20,294 nucleotides of DNA, taken from positions 53,162 through 73,455 of the forward strand of contig DCAA01000029.1 in assembly GCA_002311345.1 (NCBI GenBank). Reading direction: 5' to 3'. Position numbers and translations under genes: made by a program. Shown here piece after piece: positions 1-7,759 of the stretch. Origin of the DNA: Planctomycetes bacterium UBA1146 (lineage in GTDB: Bacteria > Planctomycetota > UBA8108 > UBA1146). How positions within the stretch are numbered: the stretch's first letter is position 1; the number at the start of each line of letters is the position of its first letter. Below the pieces are notes generated by a model. The model saw only the letters and a program-made list of their open reading frames with translations. It did no database searches and was not told where the DNA came from.

Positions 1-1274
1 CCGTCGTCGAGGTGTTCGATCAGTTTGAGGTCGCCATCGAGGATCGCAGAGGCCGGGCTGCCTCCCTGGTTGCCGTAATGGGGGTAGTGCCAGTACAGGG
101 GCGGAGCCGCGGTCGTTTCCTCAGCCCTGAGGGAAGCGAAAAAGGAGTTTCCGTCGAATTCCCGGCCTTCCGGTTTCGCCAGGCCTGTCATATCGAGCAA
201 GGTGGGCAGCAGATCGGTACTCTGGATGTTGCGCGAGCAACTTCTGCCGTCGCCGTCGATCCCGGGTCCCCGGGCGATGAAAGGCACCCGGATGCCACCC
301 TCGTACATCCAGCCCTTTCCGGCGCGTAAGGGCAGATTGCTGGTCGGATGACCCTCGGAGGTGCTGAGTCCGCCGTTGTCAGAGATCAACATGACGATGG
401 TCTTTTCAGCAAGTTCCAGATCATCGAGAGATTGCAGCACTCGTCCCACCGCAGCATCCATCGCCTCGACCATCGCTGCGTAGACGGCGTGCTGCTGAAC
501 GAGTCGGACCTTGCGCTGGCGTTCCTTTCCCCACTTCGGTTCGAGGTCGAGATCAGCGCGCTTCTTGCGGTATTTCGCGGCCAGATCTTCACGAGCGATG
601 AGCGGCGTATGCACCGAGTAAAAGCACAGCACTGCCAGGAACGGTTGTTGCTGATGTTGCTCGATGAACTTGATCGTCTCGGAGGCGAGCCGGTCGGGAA
701 GGTGTTCTCCTTCGGGACCATCGCTGAGGCGCGGATTGCCGTAGGGGGAGAAGTACTTCTTGCCACCGTAGGGGCCTCCCCGGGTGACACCACCTCGATT
801 GACATCGTAGCCCTGGTCCTCGGGCCAGAACCCCTCCGGTCCAAGATGCCACTTGCCGGCGAAGAAGGTCGCGTAACCATTCGACTTGAGGATCTCGGCG
901 ATGGTCAACTGTTCGAGCGGAAGCCGATCGAGATAGGCCGCTGGCAGAGATGGAGTTTTGCGCTTCCAGCGCTCGGGACCGGCCGCTCCGAAGTAGTCGG
1001 TGGTCGCGAGCCGTGCCGGATGAATCCCGGTCTGGATGCTGACACGAGTCGGGCTGCACACCGGGCAAGCGGCATAGGCACTGGTGTAGCGCACTCCCTG
1101 AGCGGCGAGACCATCGATGGATGGAGTCTCGTAAAAACTGCTTCCTGTGCAACCGAGATCGGCCCAGCCCAGATCATCGACGACGATCAGCAGGATCGAA
1201 GGGGGTGGATCAGCGGGCGGACTCACACAGGGACTGCTCGTGGTGAGCGCGACCAGCAGTAACCATGGTGCCAT
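1..1274 (-). CDS. Sulfatase (formylglycine-dependent, S1-type), 3' end cut by window edge
   Basis: Hydrolase of sulfate esters, probably exported to the periplasm. The frame is open from ATG at 1274 to base 1 (424 codons plus 2 bases) without a stop. The N-terminus is short and hydrophobic (residues 4-11), consistent with a signal peptide. Metal-binding Asp33-Asp34 lie in an IVVDDLGW segment. The sulfatase signature CSPTR is residues 73-77 (bases 1044-1058); Cys73 would be converted to formylglycine, so this is a Cys-type enzyme. GKWHLG (Lys141, His143) and SDNGG (Asp299, Asn300) supply further active-site residues. The last visible residues (KLIEHLDDG) match the C-terminal subdomain of the family, so only the tail is missing. 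The gene begins 2 nt after the stop of the upstream permease gene, with GGAG 11 nt before the ATG, so it is the fourth gene of cassette A. Family is near certain; the sulfated substrate is unknown. Confidence 0.95.
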   Translation of the reverse strand, partial: MAPWLLLVALTTSSPCVSPPADPPPSILLIVVDDLGWADLGCTGSSFYETPSIDGLAAQGVRYTSAYAACPVCSPTRVSIQTGIHPARLATTDYFGAAGPERWKRKTPSLPAAYLDRLPLEQLTIAEILKSNGYATFFAGKWHLGPEGFWPEDQGYDVNRGGVTRGGPYGGKKYFSPYGNPRLSDGPEGEHLPDRLASETIKFIEQHQQQPFLAVLCFYSVHTPLIAREDLAAKYRKKRADLDLEPKWGKERQRKVRLVQQHAVYAAMVEAMDAAVGRVLQSLDDLELAEKTIVMLISDNGGLSTSEGHPTSNLPLRAGKGWMYEGGIRVPFIARGPGIDGDGRSCSRNIQSTDLLPTLLDMTGLAKPEGREFDGNSFFASLRAEETTAAPPLYWHYPHYGNQGGSPASAILDGDLKLIEHLDD

Positions 1275-1276
1275 GA

Positions 1277-2581
1277 TCAAGACTTCTCCTTCCTGGACAC
1301 GCCGAGAAACGCTCTCGGATCGGCTGCATCGCGCAAACCATCGCCGAGGAAGTTGTAAGCCAGCACAGCGAGGAAGATGAACAGGCCCGGTGTCACGAGC
1401 CACGGATTATACTTCAGTACCTCGGAGCCCTGGCAGTCCTTGAGCAGCAATCCCCACGAAGAATCGGGTTCGGTGATTCCGAAACCGAGAAAGGACAGCG
1501 CCACTTCGCCGAGGATGTAGTAGGGGACATAGAGAGTTGCGGTGACGATGACGATGGAGGCCGTGTTGGGCAGCAGGTGGCGCATGATCACCCGGGCCGA
1601 AGATCCACCCAGCGCCCGGGCGGCGAGGGCGTACTCACTTTCCCGCAGGCTCAGCACCATTCCCCGGATCATCCGGCCGATGCTGGCCCAGCCGACGATG
1701 GCCAGGATGGCGACGATCATCATGTAGGTCTGGCGCGGGCTCAGTTCGTCCGGAATGGCGTAGCGAAGCGTCAGGATCAGGTACAGCCCGGGAATCGCCA
1801 GCAGCAATTCGACCAGCCGCATCAACCAGAAATCTGCAAGGCCACCGAAGTAACCGGCAATCCCGCCGATGACGAGTCCTATGGAGATGCTGATGAAGAT
1901 GCCGATCAGGCCGACCGACAACGAGATCTGTCCGCCGTAGAGGATCCGCGTCCACAGGTCGCGACCCAGGATGTCGGTTCCGAGCAGGAACAGACCGGTG
2001 TGCAGGTCCTTTCCTGTGGGGTGATCTTCGGCCGCGATGCCCATCAGATGCGTTTTGCCGTGGATGGGAAAGAATCCGCACAGGCTGAAAATCTCGTGCG
2101 GCTCGCTGGCCTCGATGAAGAAACTCACCGGTACCGAGATCGATCGATCCTCGGCGAGGATGTATTCCGTTTCACCATAGGCATCCCAGGAGACGTATTC
2201 GCGCAGGGGATGAACGTGGGGACGGAGGGTGAAATTGCCAGCGGTGTCATGAAAATGAACGCCGCCCTCGAACCACTCCCACTTGCGGCTGTATGTATCG
2301 CGGATGATTTCCTCGAAGTTTTCATCTTGGTCGATCACCTCGGCGATCTTCTCGATGACGTATCCACCCAGCAGCATCGGGCCGTACTTGACGGTGTACT
2401 TGTTGATTTCGTTGCTGCCGTAGGGGCCGATGAATCCGCCGAAGCAACTGATAAGGTAGAGAACCAGGAGGATCGCCGCGCCGCTCATGGCGAGCTTGTT
2501 CTTGCGCAGCCGGTGCCACAACATCTCCCACGGTCCACGTGGTGGGGGCAATTTGGATTGTGGTGACTGGGTGTCGGTCAT
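1277..2581 (-). CDS. OppC/DppC-type ABC permease with large extracytoplasmic insertion (cassette A)
   Basis: Inner-membrane permease subunit of a peptide-type ABC importer, pairing with the B-type subunit encoded just upstream. It is 434 aa, against about 300 aa for ordinary OppC/DppC. TM1 is about residues 31-53. An extra region of about 140 residues (55-198), containing EDRS, follows before the family motif GTDILGRD (201-208) that opens the permease core. The EAA-type cytoplasmic loop that contacts the ATPase is near 318-340 (ARALGG...RHLLPN). The C-terminus has GDGLRDAADPR (413-423). The ATG at 2581 overlaps the upstream stop as ATGA, indicating translational coupling. I recall a broad OppC subfamily with a similar insert in other phyla, so the insertion itself is probably not unique. 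The transported ligand cannot be read from the sequence. Confidence 0.95.
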   Translation of the reverse strand: MTDTQSPQSKLPPPRGPWEMLWHRLRKNKLAMSGAAILLVLYLISCFGGFIGPYGSNEINKYTVKYGPMLLGGYVIEKIAEVIDQDENFEEIIRDTYSRKWEWFEGGVHFHDTAGNFTLRPHVHPLREYVSWDAYGETEYILAEDRSISVPVSFFIEASEPHEIFSLCGFFPIHGKTHLMGIAAEDHPTGKDLHTGLFLLGTDILGRDLWTRILYGGQISLSVGLIGIFISISIGLVIGGIAGYFGGLADFWLMRLVELLLAIPGLYLILTLRYAIPDELSPRQTYMMIVAILAIVGWASIGRMIRGMVLSLRESEYALAARALGGSSARVIMRHLLPNTASIVIVTATLYVPYYILGEVALSFLGFGITEPDSSWGLLLKDCQGSEVLKYNPWLVTPGLFIFLAVLAYNFLGDGLRDAADPRAFLGVSRKEKS

Positions 2582-3753
2582 GACAATCTCACCCTCGGGT
2601 CGACCAGTGCCAGTAACAGGTCTGCCACCAGGTTGCCGAACACCAGCAGCAGGGTCGAAATCAGCACGCTCGCCAGTACCAGTGGCTCATCCTTGGCACT
2701 GATCGCCTCGAACACGAGTCTTCCCAGACCGGGCCAGTTCATGACGATTTCAACCAGCAGGCTGCCGCTGAGCAGGCTCGCCAGCGAGTACCCGAACAAG
2801 GTGACGAGAGGGTTGACGGCGTTGCGGAAGGCGTGCTTGAAGAGCACCGAGTTGTGGGAGACTCCCTTGGCGCGGGCGGTGCGGACGTAGTCCTGTCCCA
2901 GCGCCTCGATCATGTTGCCGCGCGCCTGGCGCATGTAGCCGGCCATGGCAGCGGTGCCGAGCACGATGGCGGGCAGGAACAGGTGGTGCAGTCTGTCTCC
3001 TATCTTGCCCCAGAACCCGAATAGATCGTAGTCGAGCGAGCGCATGTCACCGATGGGAAACCATCCGGTGTAAGTGGCAAACAGCACCGCCAGCAGTGCC
3101 GAGAAAACGGTCGGAATCGACAGCCCGATGAAGGCGAGGATTCCCGCCGAATGGTCTACCAGTGAGTTCGGTTTGACCGCGGCGAAGATGCCGAGCGGGA
3201 TGCCGAGGCCGTAGGCGATCAAGAGCGCCGCGATCGACAGGATCAGGGTGTTCCAGAGCCGTTCCGCGATGATGCCGAAGACCGGTCGATTGAACTTGTA
3301 GGAGCGTCCGAAATCGCCGCTTGCGGCATTGGAAAACCAGGAGAAGAAACTCTCGATGGGGCCGACCTTGCGGTACACCACTCCCTCGTCATCGCACTGG
3401 TACTTGGTCGATTCGATCTGGAAGTTGAGCAGACTGCGACTGGCACTGCGTCCCCTGACGACGATTCCATCGCGCAGGATGGTCGGCACCTTTTCCCCGT
3501 CGTCACGAAAGGACCACATCGAGCCATCGTCTCGAAACTCTCCGAACTCCTCGAGTTGGGTTTGACTCAGACGCACCAGTAAGCCTGAGGATTCCTTTTG
3601 TCGTAGCACCTCGGTCAGTGAGCGAGCCGGATCTGCCTCTTGTTGGCTGTAGAAATCTCCCGGTGCTGCCTTCAATAACAAGAAGGTCAGCAGGGAGACC
3701 ACCAGTACCAGCGGCGGAATCGACAACAACCGACGGAGGGTGAAGGTCAGCAA
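2578..3753 (-). CDS. OppB/DppB-type ABC permease with extracytoplasmic insertion (cassette A)
   Basis: First permease subunit of cassette A, 391 aa against roughly 310-340 for the family. The N-terminus has the usual TLRRLL then TM1 (about 11-29) and the AAPGD turn. Residues about 40-145 are an enlarged extracytoplasmic segment, before the conserved SGDFGRS motif (145-151) that normally comes much sooner. The EAA loop is at about 289-312 (YVRTARAKG...KHAFRNA). The protein ends LVDPRVRLS, as OppB proteins do. The start is TTG at 3753-3751, 19 nt after the SBP stop: the only nearby ATG is out of frame, and TTG gives the expected N-terminus. The weak start codon may set subunit ratios. Its stop overlaps the next gene by 4 nt. 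Confidence 0.94.
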   Translation of the reverse strand: MLTFTLRRLLSIPPLVLVVSLLTFLLLKAAPGDFYSQQEADPARSLTEVLRQKESSGLLVRLSQTQLEEFGEFRDDGSMWSFRDDGEKVPTILRDGIVVRGRSASRSLLNFQIESTKYQCDDEGVVYRKVGPIESFFSWFSNAASGDFGRSYKFNRPVFGIIAERLWNTLILSIAALLIAYGLGIPLGIFAAVKPNSLVDHSAGILAFIGLSIPTVFSALLAVLFATYTGWFPIGDMRSLDYDLFGFWGKIGDRLHHLFLPAIVLGTAAMAGYMRQARGNMIEALGQDYVRTARAKGVSHNSVLFKHAFRNAVNPLVTLFGYSLASLLSGSLLVEIVMNWPGLGRLVFEAISAKDEPLVLASVLISTLLLVFGNLVADLLLALVDPRVRLS

Positions 3754-3772
3754 CGGTTCTTCTTTGCCATCC

Positions 3773-5710
3773 TCAGTCTCGGATCCACAGGGTTTCGAGG
3801 TTCCAGGTCAGTTGTGGGCGCAACAGGCTCGGCCACAGATTTCCGAGCCGGTTCGTTTTCGCCGTGCAATACGAGTTGGCGGCGATCAGATACAGGATCG
3901 GGATGTTCTGGCCGATCAGTTCCTGCACCTCGTCGTAGTATTTCTTGCGGACGGTGTCATCGAGTTCCGCGTCCATCATCGTCATCAGAGAATCGATGCG
4001 TGCTTCCCATGCGGTGGCCGGTTCCGGCTGCTGCGGGTACCAGGCGTGGAGACGACCGCTGGAGAGGGTGATGTTCTTACCGTTGGCAGGGTCGGGCGGA
4101 ACGCCAGATCCCCAGCCGAGCAGGATCATGTCCCACCTGTGGCTATCTCTCAGGCTGGTGACCAGATCGTTGAAGATGATCGGTTTGAAATTGACCTTAA
4201 TGCCGACCTTTCTCAGATCCTGCATGATCAGATTGCCGACCTGCTGGCGCAGGTTGTTCTCGACATTTGTGTTGAGATTGAAAACGATGGGACGACCCTG
4301 GTCATCCTCGCGCACCCCATCGCCGTCGCTGTCCTTCCAGCCCAGTCCGTCGAGATATTCGTTCGCCTTCTCGATCGAGTGCGGATAGGTCGGGACTTCC
4401 TTGTGGTACCAGCTTCGATTTCCGGGGGTGATGCTCGACCAGATCGGGGTGGCCCTGCCCTGGAAGGCGGTGCGCTGGATGCCGTCTCGATCGATGGCGT
4501 GATTGACTGCCTTGCGGAATTCGAGCTTGTTGAACCAGTACGATTTGGCCGGATCGACGAACGGTTCACCGGTCTCGGCATCCTGGCCCGGGTGCAGGTT
4601 GAAGCACACCCAGTTGCTGTTGAGACTGACCCCGAGACGGATCAGGTGTGCTTTACCCGCCTTCTCCATCGCCGCGGCTTCCCTGAAATGGTCGGCGGGG
4701 AGATCCATGAAGATGTCCAGTTCTCCCGCCTCGAACTTCTGCCACTGCAGATTGAGATCCTTGACCAGCAGGATCACCACCTCGTCGAGATAGGGGAGTC
4801 GCTGACCTCGGGCATCCTTTTTCCAGTAGTAGGGGTTGCGCTGGTAGACGATCTTCTCGCCGGGGACGTAGTTCTTCAACACGAAGGGACCGCAGCCGAC
4901 CAGATCCTCTGGAGGAGCATTGGATGTCATCTGCTGCAGCAGGGTCGGGTTCTCATCCTGCAGATGATCCTTCCACTTGTGGTGAGGGATCAGCCGCACG
5001 TTGCCGATGTGGGTCAAGAACTGGGAATCGACGCGCGATAACTGGAAGATGAGGGCGTTTCGATCTCGATCGATGCTGACCTGGGGCAGTGCTCCCGTCT
5101 CCGGGTGCTTGAAGCCATCCTTGATGCTGGTAGCGATCTGGTCGTGGAAGACCGCCTGGAATGAGAACAGCGCATCGTCGATGGTGACCGGCTCGCCGTC
5201 ACTCCAGCGAATTCCCTCGCGCAGGTAGAAGGTCCAGGTGAGGTTGTCGTCGGAGACGTCCCACGATTTCGCCACTTCCGGACCCGTCTGCCAGTTGCCG
5301 TTGTTGTAGTCGACCAGCCCGGAGAAGACGATGGCGCGGATCTCCTGGTCGGTGGCCCCCTTCGGCTCGACCGGGTTGAAGGTATCCACCTCGCCGAGGA
5401 TGGCGTAGACGATTCGCCCGCCGTAGGTACCGGTACGATTCTTGACGATGGCATCGGCCGACAGTTCTCCCACGAAGGCCGGTGTCGGAATTCCGACAGG
5501 AATCGTCAGGTCTGGTTTTGGCTCCGGCTGACGGAGACTACGGCGCATCGATACCCTGTCGGAGGCGACCTTCGTGGTGCTCTCTCCCGAACACCCGCTG
5601 CTCGAGAACATCAATACCAGCAGCGGCAGCAGCAGCAACGCGACCGCAGCGGATCTCAGGCTGGTGTAGGTCGATGATCGATGTTGGTGACAGCACAGGT
5701 TCAATTTCAT
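3773..5710 (-). CDS. Peptide-type ABC transporter substrate-binding lipoprotein (SBP family 5, cassette A)
   Basis: Extracytoplasmic ligand-binding protein that would deliver substrate to the two permeases downstream. It is 645 aa from ATG at 5710, chosen because AGAGGA lies 4 nt upstream and the N-terminus is then a lipoprotein signal: basic residues, a hydrophobic stretch (21-35) and SSSGC with lipid-modifiable Cys40. The frame is open a further 80 codons upstream, but that extension is not signal-like. SBP family 5 features include a GGRIVYAI opening strand, WTFYLREGIRWSDGEPV, VGCGPFVLKNY, RNPYYWKKD, and a C-terminal lobe with LRKVGIKVNFKP and WGSGVPPDP. It is longer than typical DppA/OppA (about 530 aa). 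It belongs to the SBP type I associate with permeases carrying enlarged loops. Ligand may be a peptide, but family 5 also includes oligosaccharide binders, and the sulfatase downstream keeps that possibility open. Confidence 0.95.
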   Translation of the reverse strand: MKLNLCCHQHRSSTYTSLRSAAVALLLLPLLVLMFSSSGCSGESTTKVASDRVSMRRSLRQPEPKPDLTIPVGIPTPAFVGELSADAIVKNRTGTYGGRIVYAILGEVDTFNPVEPKGATDQEIRAIVFSGLVDYNNGNWQTGPEVAKSWDVSDDNLTWTFYLREGIRWSDGEPVTIDDALFSFQAVFHDQIATSIKDGFKHPETGALPQVSIDRDRNALIFQLSRVDSQFLTHIGNVRLIPHHKWKDHLQDENPTLLQQMTSNAPPEDLVGCGPFVLKNYVPGEKIVYQRNPYYWKKDARGQRLPYLDEVVILLVKDLNLQWQKFEAGELDIFMDLPADHFREAAAMEKAGKAHLIRLGVSLNSNWVCFNLHPGQDAETGEPFVDPAKSYWFNKLEFRKAVNHAIDRDGIQRTAFQGRATPIWSSITPGNRSWYHKEVPTYPHSIEKANEYLDGLGWKDSDGDGVREDDQGRPIVFNLNTNVENNLRQQVGNLIMQDLRKVGIKVNFKPIIFNDLVTSLRDSHRWDMILLGWGSGVPPDPANGKNITLSSGRLHAWYPQQPEPATAWEARIDSLMTMMDAELDDTVRKKYYDEVQELIGQNIPILYLIAANSYCTAKTNRLGNLWPSLLRPQLTWNLETLWIRD

Positions 5711-5714
5711 GGTT

Positions 5715-5720
5715 TCCTCT
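5715..5720 (-). promoter_or_regulatory. Ribosome binding site deciding the cassette A SBP start
   Basis: AGAGGA on the minus strand, 4 nt before ATG 5710. It supports that start over the in-frame upstream codons of the longer open frame reaching 5950. Confidence 0.7.
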
Positions 5721-5758
5721 TCTGGGCTCAGGGGCAGCTCTGAGATGGGATCCCCGGT

Positions 5759-5784
5759 GGCACCAATGTCAGGCTCCAATGTCA
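5759..5784. repeat. Tandem 13-bp direct repeat, 12 of 13 identical
   Basis: GGCACCAATGTCA (5759-5771) is followed at once by GGCTCCAATGTCA (5772-5784); only the fourth base differs. The second copy runs into AATGG, making CCAATGTCAATGG (5776-5788), an imperfect dyad with 10 of 13 positions symmetric. It lies 49-74 bp upstream of the cassette A SBP start. Two adjacent half-turn-spaced copies in a divergent promoter region would suit a regulator operator, but no regulator is seen nearby. The repeat is directly visible; the role is inferred. Confidence 0.5.
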
Positions 5785-5795
5785 ATGGAGACGAT

Positions 5796-5824
5796 AACTT
5801 ACATCTTGGCCGTGAGGGCGGCAA
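5796..5824 (-). promoter_or_regulatory. Weak candidate sigma-70 promoter for cassette A
   Basis: On the minus strand TTGCCG (5824-5819) and TAAGTT (5801-5796) are 17 bp apart. The -35 matches consensus at 4 of 6 positions and the -10 is poor. If real, transcription would begin close to the tandem repeat at 5759-5784, placing that repeat as an operator just downstream of the start. Tentative; planctomycete promoters are poorly conserved. Confidence 0.2.
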
Positions 5825-5854
5825 TGAGCCGGACCCGGTCGGAAGTGCTGGGAC

Positions 5855-5879
5855 ACCCCGGAACCGAGATGTTCGGGGT
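5855..5879. other. Inverted repeat with one bulged base
   Basis: ACCCCG, a bulged G and AAC (5855-5864) pair with GTTCGGGGT (5871-5879) around a 6-nt loop, giving 9 base pairs. No T-run follows on either strand, so it does not look like a terminator. It could be an operator or a leader structure in the divergent region. Confidence 0.3.
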
Positions 5880-5945
5880 TTCAGAGCGATCGGACTCGCT
5901 GGAAATGGGTCGGTTTTTGGTTCCGGAGCCCTCCAGCAGTCGATC

Positions 5946-5957
5946 GCCATCGATGGC
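5946..5957. promoter_or_regulatory. 12-bp perfect palindrome in the divergent region
   Basis: GCCATCGATGGC reads the same on both strands and lies about 92 bp upstream of the cassette B start. It is a possible dimeric regulator site. Palindromes of this length are expected a few times by chance in 20 kb, so support is weak. Confidence 0.25.
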
Positions 5958-6034
5958 TAGGCTCGAACTGGAACAGTACTTCGGATACGGTGCCACATCT
6001 TCAATGAGTGATGAAATCGGTGTGTGTTCTTTCA

Positions 6035-6040
6035 GAGGAG
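6035..6040 (+). promoter_or_regulatory. Ribosome binding site deciding the cassette B SBP start
   Basis: GAGGAG ends 9 nt before ATG 6050. It favours this start over the in-frame ATG codons at 6008 and 6011, which have no such site and would place extra polar residues ahead of the signal peptide. Confidence 0.75.
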
Positions 6041-6049
6041 AATCGTCGC

Positions 6050-7750
6050 ATGTCAAAATGTTTGTCCCGGACCTCTGTGTTCATGTCATGGCTGGTGATC
6101 CTGTCGATGGTGGCACCCGGGTGCACCGCCCGGATGGAATCGGGTACAGATACCGTTTTCGAGATCGAGAGCATCTCGGCGCCTCGTTCGGACGGGATCT
6201 TCCGCATCCCGCTGATGACCAATCCGCCCGATCTCGATCCGATCCTCGTCTCTGACACCACATCCGATGGCGTCGCATCAAAGATCTTCAACACGCTGCT
6301 CGACTACGATCCCGAGCTGAAACTGGAACCGTGTCTCGCCGTTTCCATGCCTGAGATCTCCTCTGACGGCACCCAGTACGACTTCACCATCCGCGCCGGA
6401 GTGAGGTTCAGTCACGGACGGGCGATCACCGCTGCCGATTTCAAGTACAGCCTGCAGCGATTGGCATCGGTGCGCTCGAAGCGACCGAACCTGATCGAAC
6501 CGATCCTCGGTGCCAGTGAGGCGATCGAGTCCGCGCGCAGTTCTCAGGAGGATGCGCCCGAAATCGCCGGTATCGAGGTGCTGGGAGATCTCCAGCTTCG
6601 CATCACGCTGAAGAAGCCCTACGCACCCTTCATCTATCACCTGGCGATGGTCAACACTGCCGTGGTGCCGCGCGAATTGGTCGAGCAGCATGGTCATGCT
6701 TTTTCGCGCAAGCCAACCGGAACCGGATCCTTCGTGCTGGAAAAATGGAAAGAGGGCACCTCGCTGCTGTTGAAGGCAAATCCCGACTACTTCGAGGGCG
6801 CTCCAAAACTGGCCGGGATCCTGTACCGGGTCATCCCGGAGCCGTTGGCGCAGTTGGAGGAATACAAGGCGGGTAATTTCGAGGTGATGGCAGTGACCCA
6901 GGGGGTCTTTCCCAAATGGAGTCGCTCCAATCGAGCTGATGAGGTGCTGTCGTGGCCCTCGCTGACGGTGCAGTACTACGGCTTCAATCTGGAGAAGCAA
7001 GGATCTCCCTACGCCGGCGATTCCGACAGCGCCAGGAAGTTGCGCGAGGCGGTCAACCTCTCGGTCGATCGCAAGTTCCTCGGTGAAGTGTTGCTGGAAG
7101 GTCGTTTCTTTGCCGCCAACGGCATCTTGCCACCGGGCATTCTCGGGCATAACGCCGATCGCCCCGCCTATCCCCTCGATCAGGAACGCGCCAGAGCGCT
7201 GCTGGCGGAGGCAGGCTACCCCGGGGGGAAGGGACTTCCCTCCGTTGACCTGTGGTTCAACACCCAGGGTGACAACGCCAAGATTGCCCAGTCGGTTCAG
7301 GAGGATCTGCGCAAGGTAGGGATCCCCATCGGCCTCAAGATGCTCGACTGGGGTGCCTTCCTCGAATCGACCGATGCAGGGGAACCATCCTTCTTCCGGC
7401 TCGGCTGGGTGGCGGACTACCCCGATCCAGAGAACTTTCTCGCCTTCTTGTTCCACTCCAAGAACAAGGGACCCAACGGCAATGTTGCTTTTTACGACAA
7501 TCCTGAAGTGGACGCTCTGATCGATCGTTCCTATACGATTACCGACATGGATGAAAGAATCAGGTTATTGCAGCAAGCTGAAAGCAAGATCCTTGACGAT
7601 TATCCATGGCTGTTTTTGCTATTTGGACGCGAGACGATCCTGATCAAACCCTACGTGAAGAACTTCACACCGACCGGCATGTGTGATGATGTCCAGGGCA
7701 ACCATGTCCGTTGGCATCTGGTTCAGATCGATAACGTGGGCACGCAATAA
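6050..7750 (+). CDS. Oligopeptide/dipeptide-type ABC substrate-binding lipoprotein (SBP family 5, cassette B)
   Basis: Ligand-binding component of cassette B, 566 aa, a usual size for DppA/OppA-type proteins. The N-terminus is a lipoprotein signal: hydrophobic residues 9-22 then VAPGC with Cys25 as the predicted lipid anchor. Family 5 features run in order: NPPDLDPILVSDTTS near the start of the mature domain, LDYDPELKLEPCLA, a YDFTIRAGVRFSHG segment, TGSFVLEKW, NPDYFEGAPKL, LREAVNLSVDR, RALLAEAGYPGG, and WVADYPDPENFL, which is typical of this family's C-terminal lobe. The stop at 7750 is 9 nt before the first permease gene, so the three genes are very likely one operon. The specific ligand is not determinable here. 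Confidence 0.95.
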   Translation: MSKCLSRTSVFMSWLVILSMVAPGCTARMESGTDTVFEIESISAPRSDGIFRIPLMTNPPDLDPILVSDTTSDGVASKIFNTLLDYDPELKLEPCLAVSMPEISSDGTQYDFTIRAGVRFSHGRAITAADFKYSLQRLASVRSKRPNLIEPILGASEAIESARSSQEDAPEIAGIEVLGDLQLRITLKKPYAPFIYHLAMVNTAVVPRELVEQHGHAFSRKPTGTGSFVLEKWKEGTSLLLKANPDYFEGAPKLAGILYRVIPEPLAQLEEYKAGNFEVMAVTQGVFPKWSRSNRADEVLSWPSLTVQYYGFNLEKQGSPYAGDSDSARKLREAVNLSVDRKFLGEVLLEGRFFAANGILPPGILGHNADRPAYPLDQERARALLAEAGYPGGKGLPSVDLWFNTQGDNAKIAQSVQEDLRKVGIPIGLKMLDWGAFLESTDAGEPSFFRLGWVADYPDPENFLAFLFHSKNKGPNGNVAFYDNPEVDALIDRSYTITDMDERIRLLQQAESKILDDYPWLFLLFGRETILIKPYVKNFTPTGMCDDVQGNHVRWHLVQIDNVGTQ

Positions 7751-7759
7751 CGAGGTCAA

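Larger units (their letters stand above)
5711..6049. other. Divergent intergenic region between cassettes A and B
   Basis: This 339-bp stretch separates two outward-facing SBP genes and must carry both promoters. I find no convincing gene in it: short open frames lack ribosome sites and family similarity. It contains a tandem 13-bp repeat, a bulged hairpin and a 12-bp palindrome, each listed separately. No strong sigma-70 promoter is evident for the plus-strand gene. Confidence 0.7.

Noticed and set aside
348..1262. Plus-strand open frame of 304 codons at the left end
   Set aside because: The minus strand here encodes a sulfatase with all expected active-site motifs; the plus frame resembles no protein family.
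3740..5041. Long plus-strand open frame (433 codons) antisense to the cassette A SBP
   Set aside because: It mirrors the codon bias of a strongly supported SBP gene, has no family similarity, signal or ribosome site, and is best read as a shadow.
5711..5950. Eighty-codon N-terminal extension of the cassette A SBP
   Set aside because: The extension lacks a signal peptide and would bury the lipoprotein signal; AGAGGA directly precedes ATG 5710.
6278..7456. Minus-strand open frame of 392 codons antisense to the cassette B SBP
   Set aside because: The opposite strand encodes a complete SBP with ribosome site and lipobox; the antisense product has only composition-driven openness.
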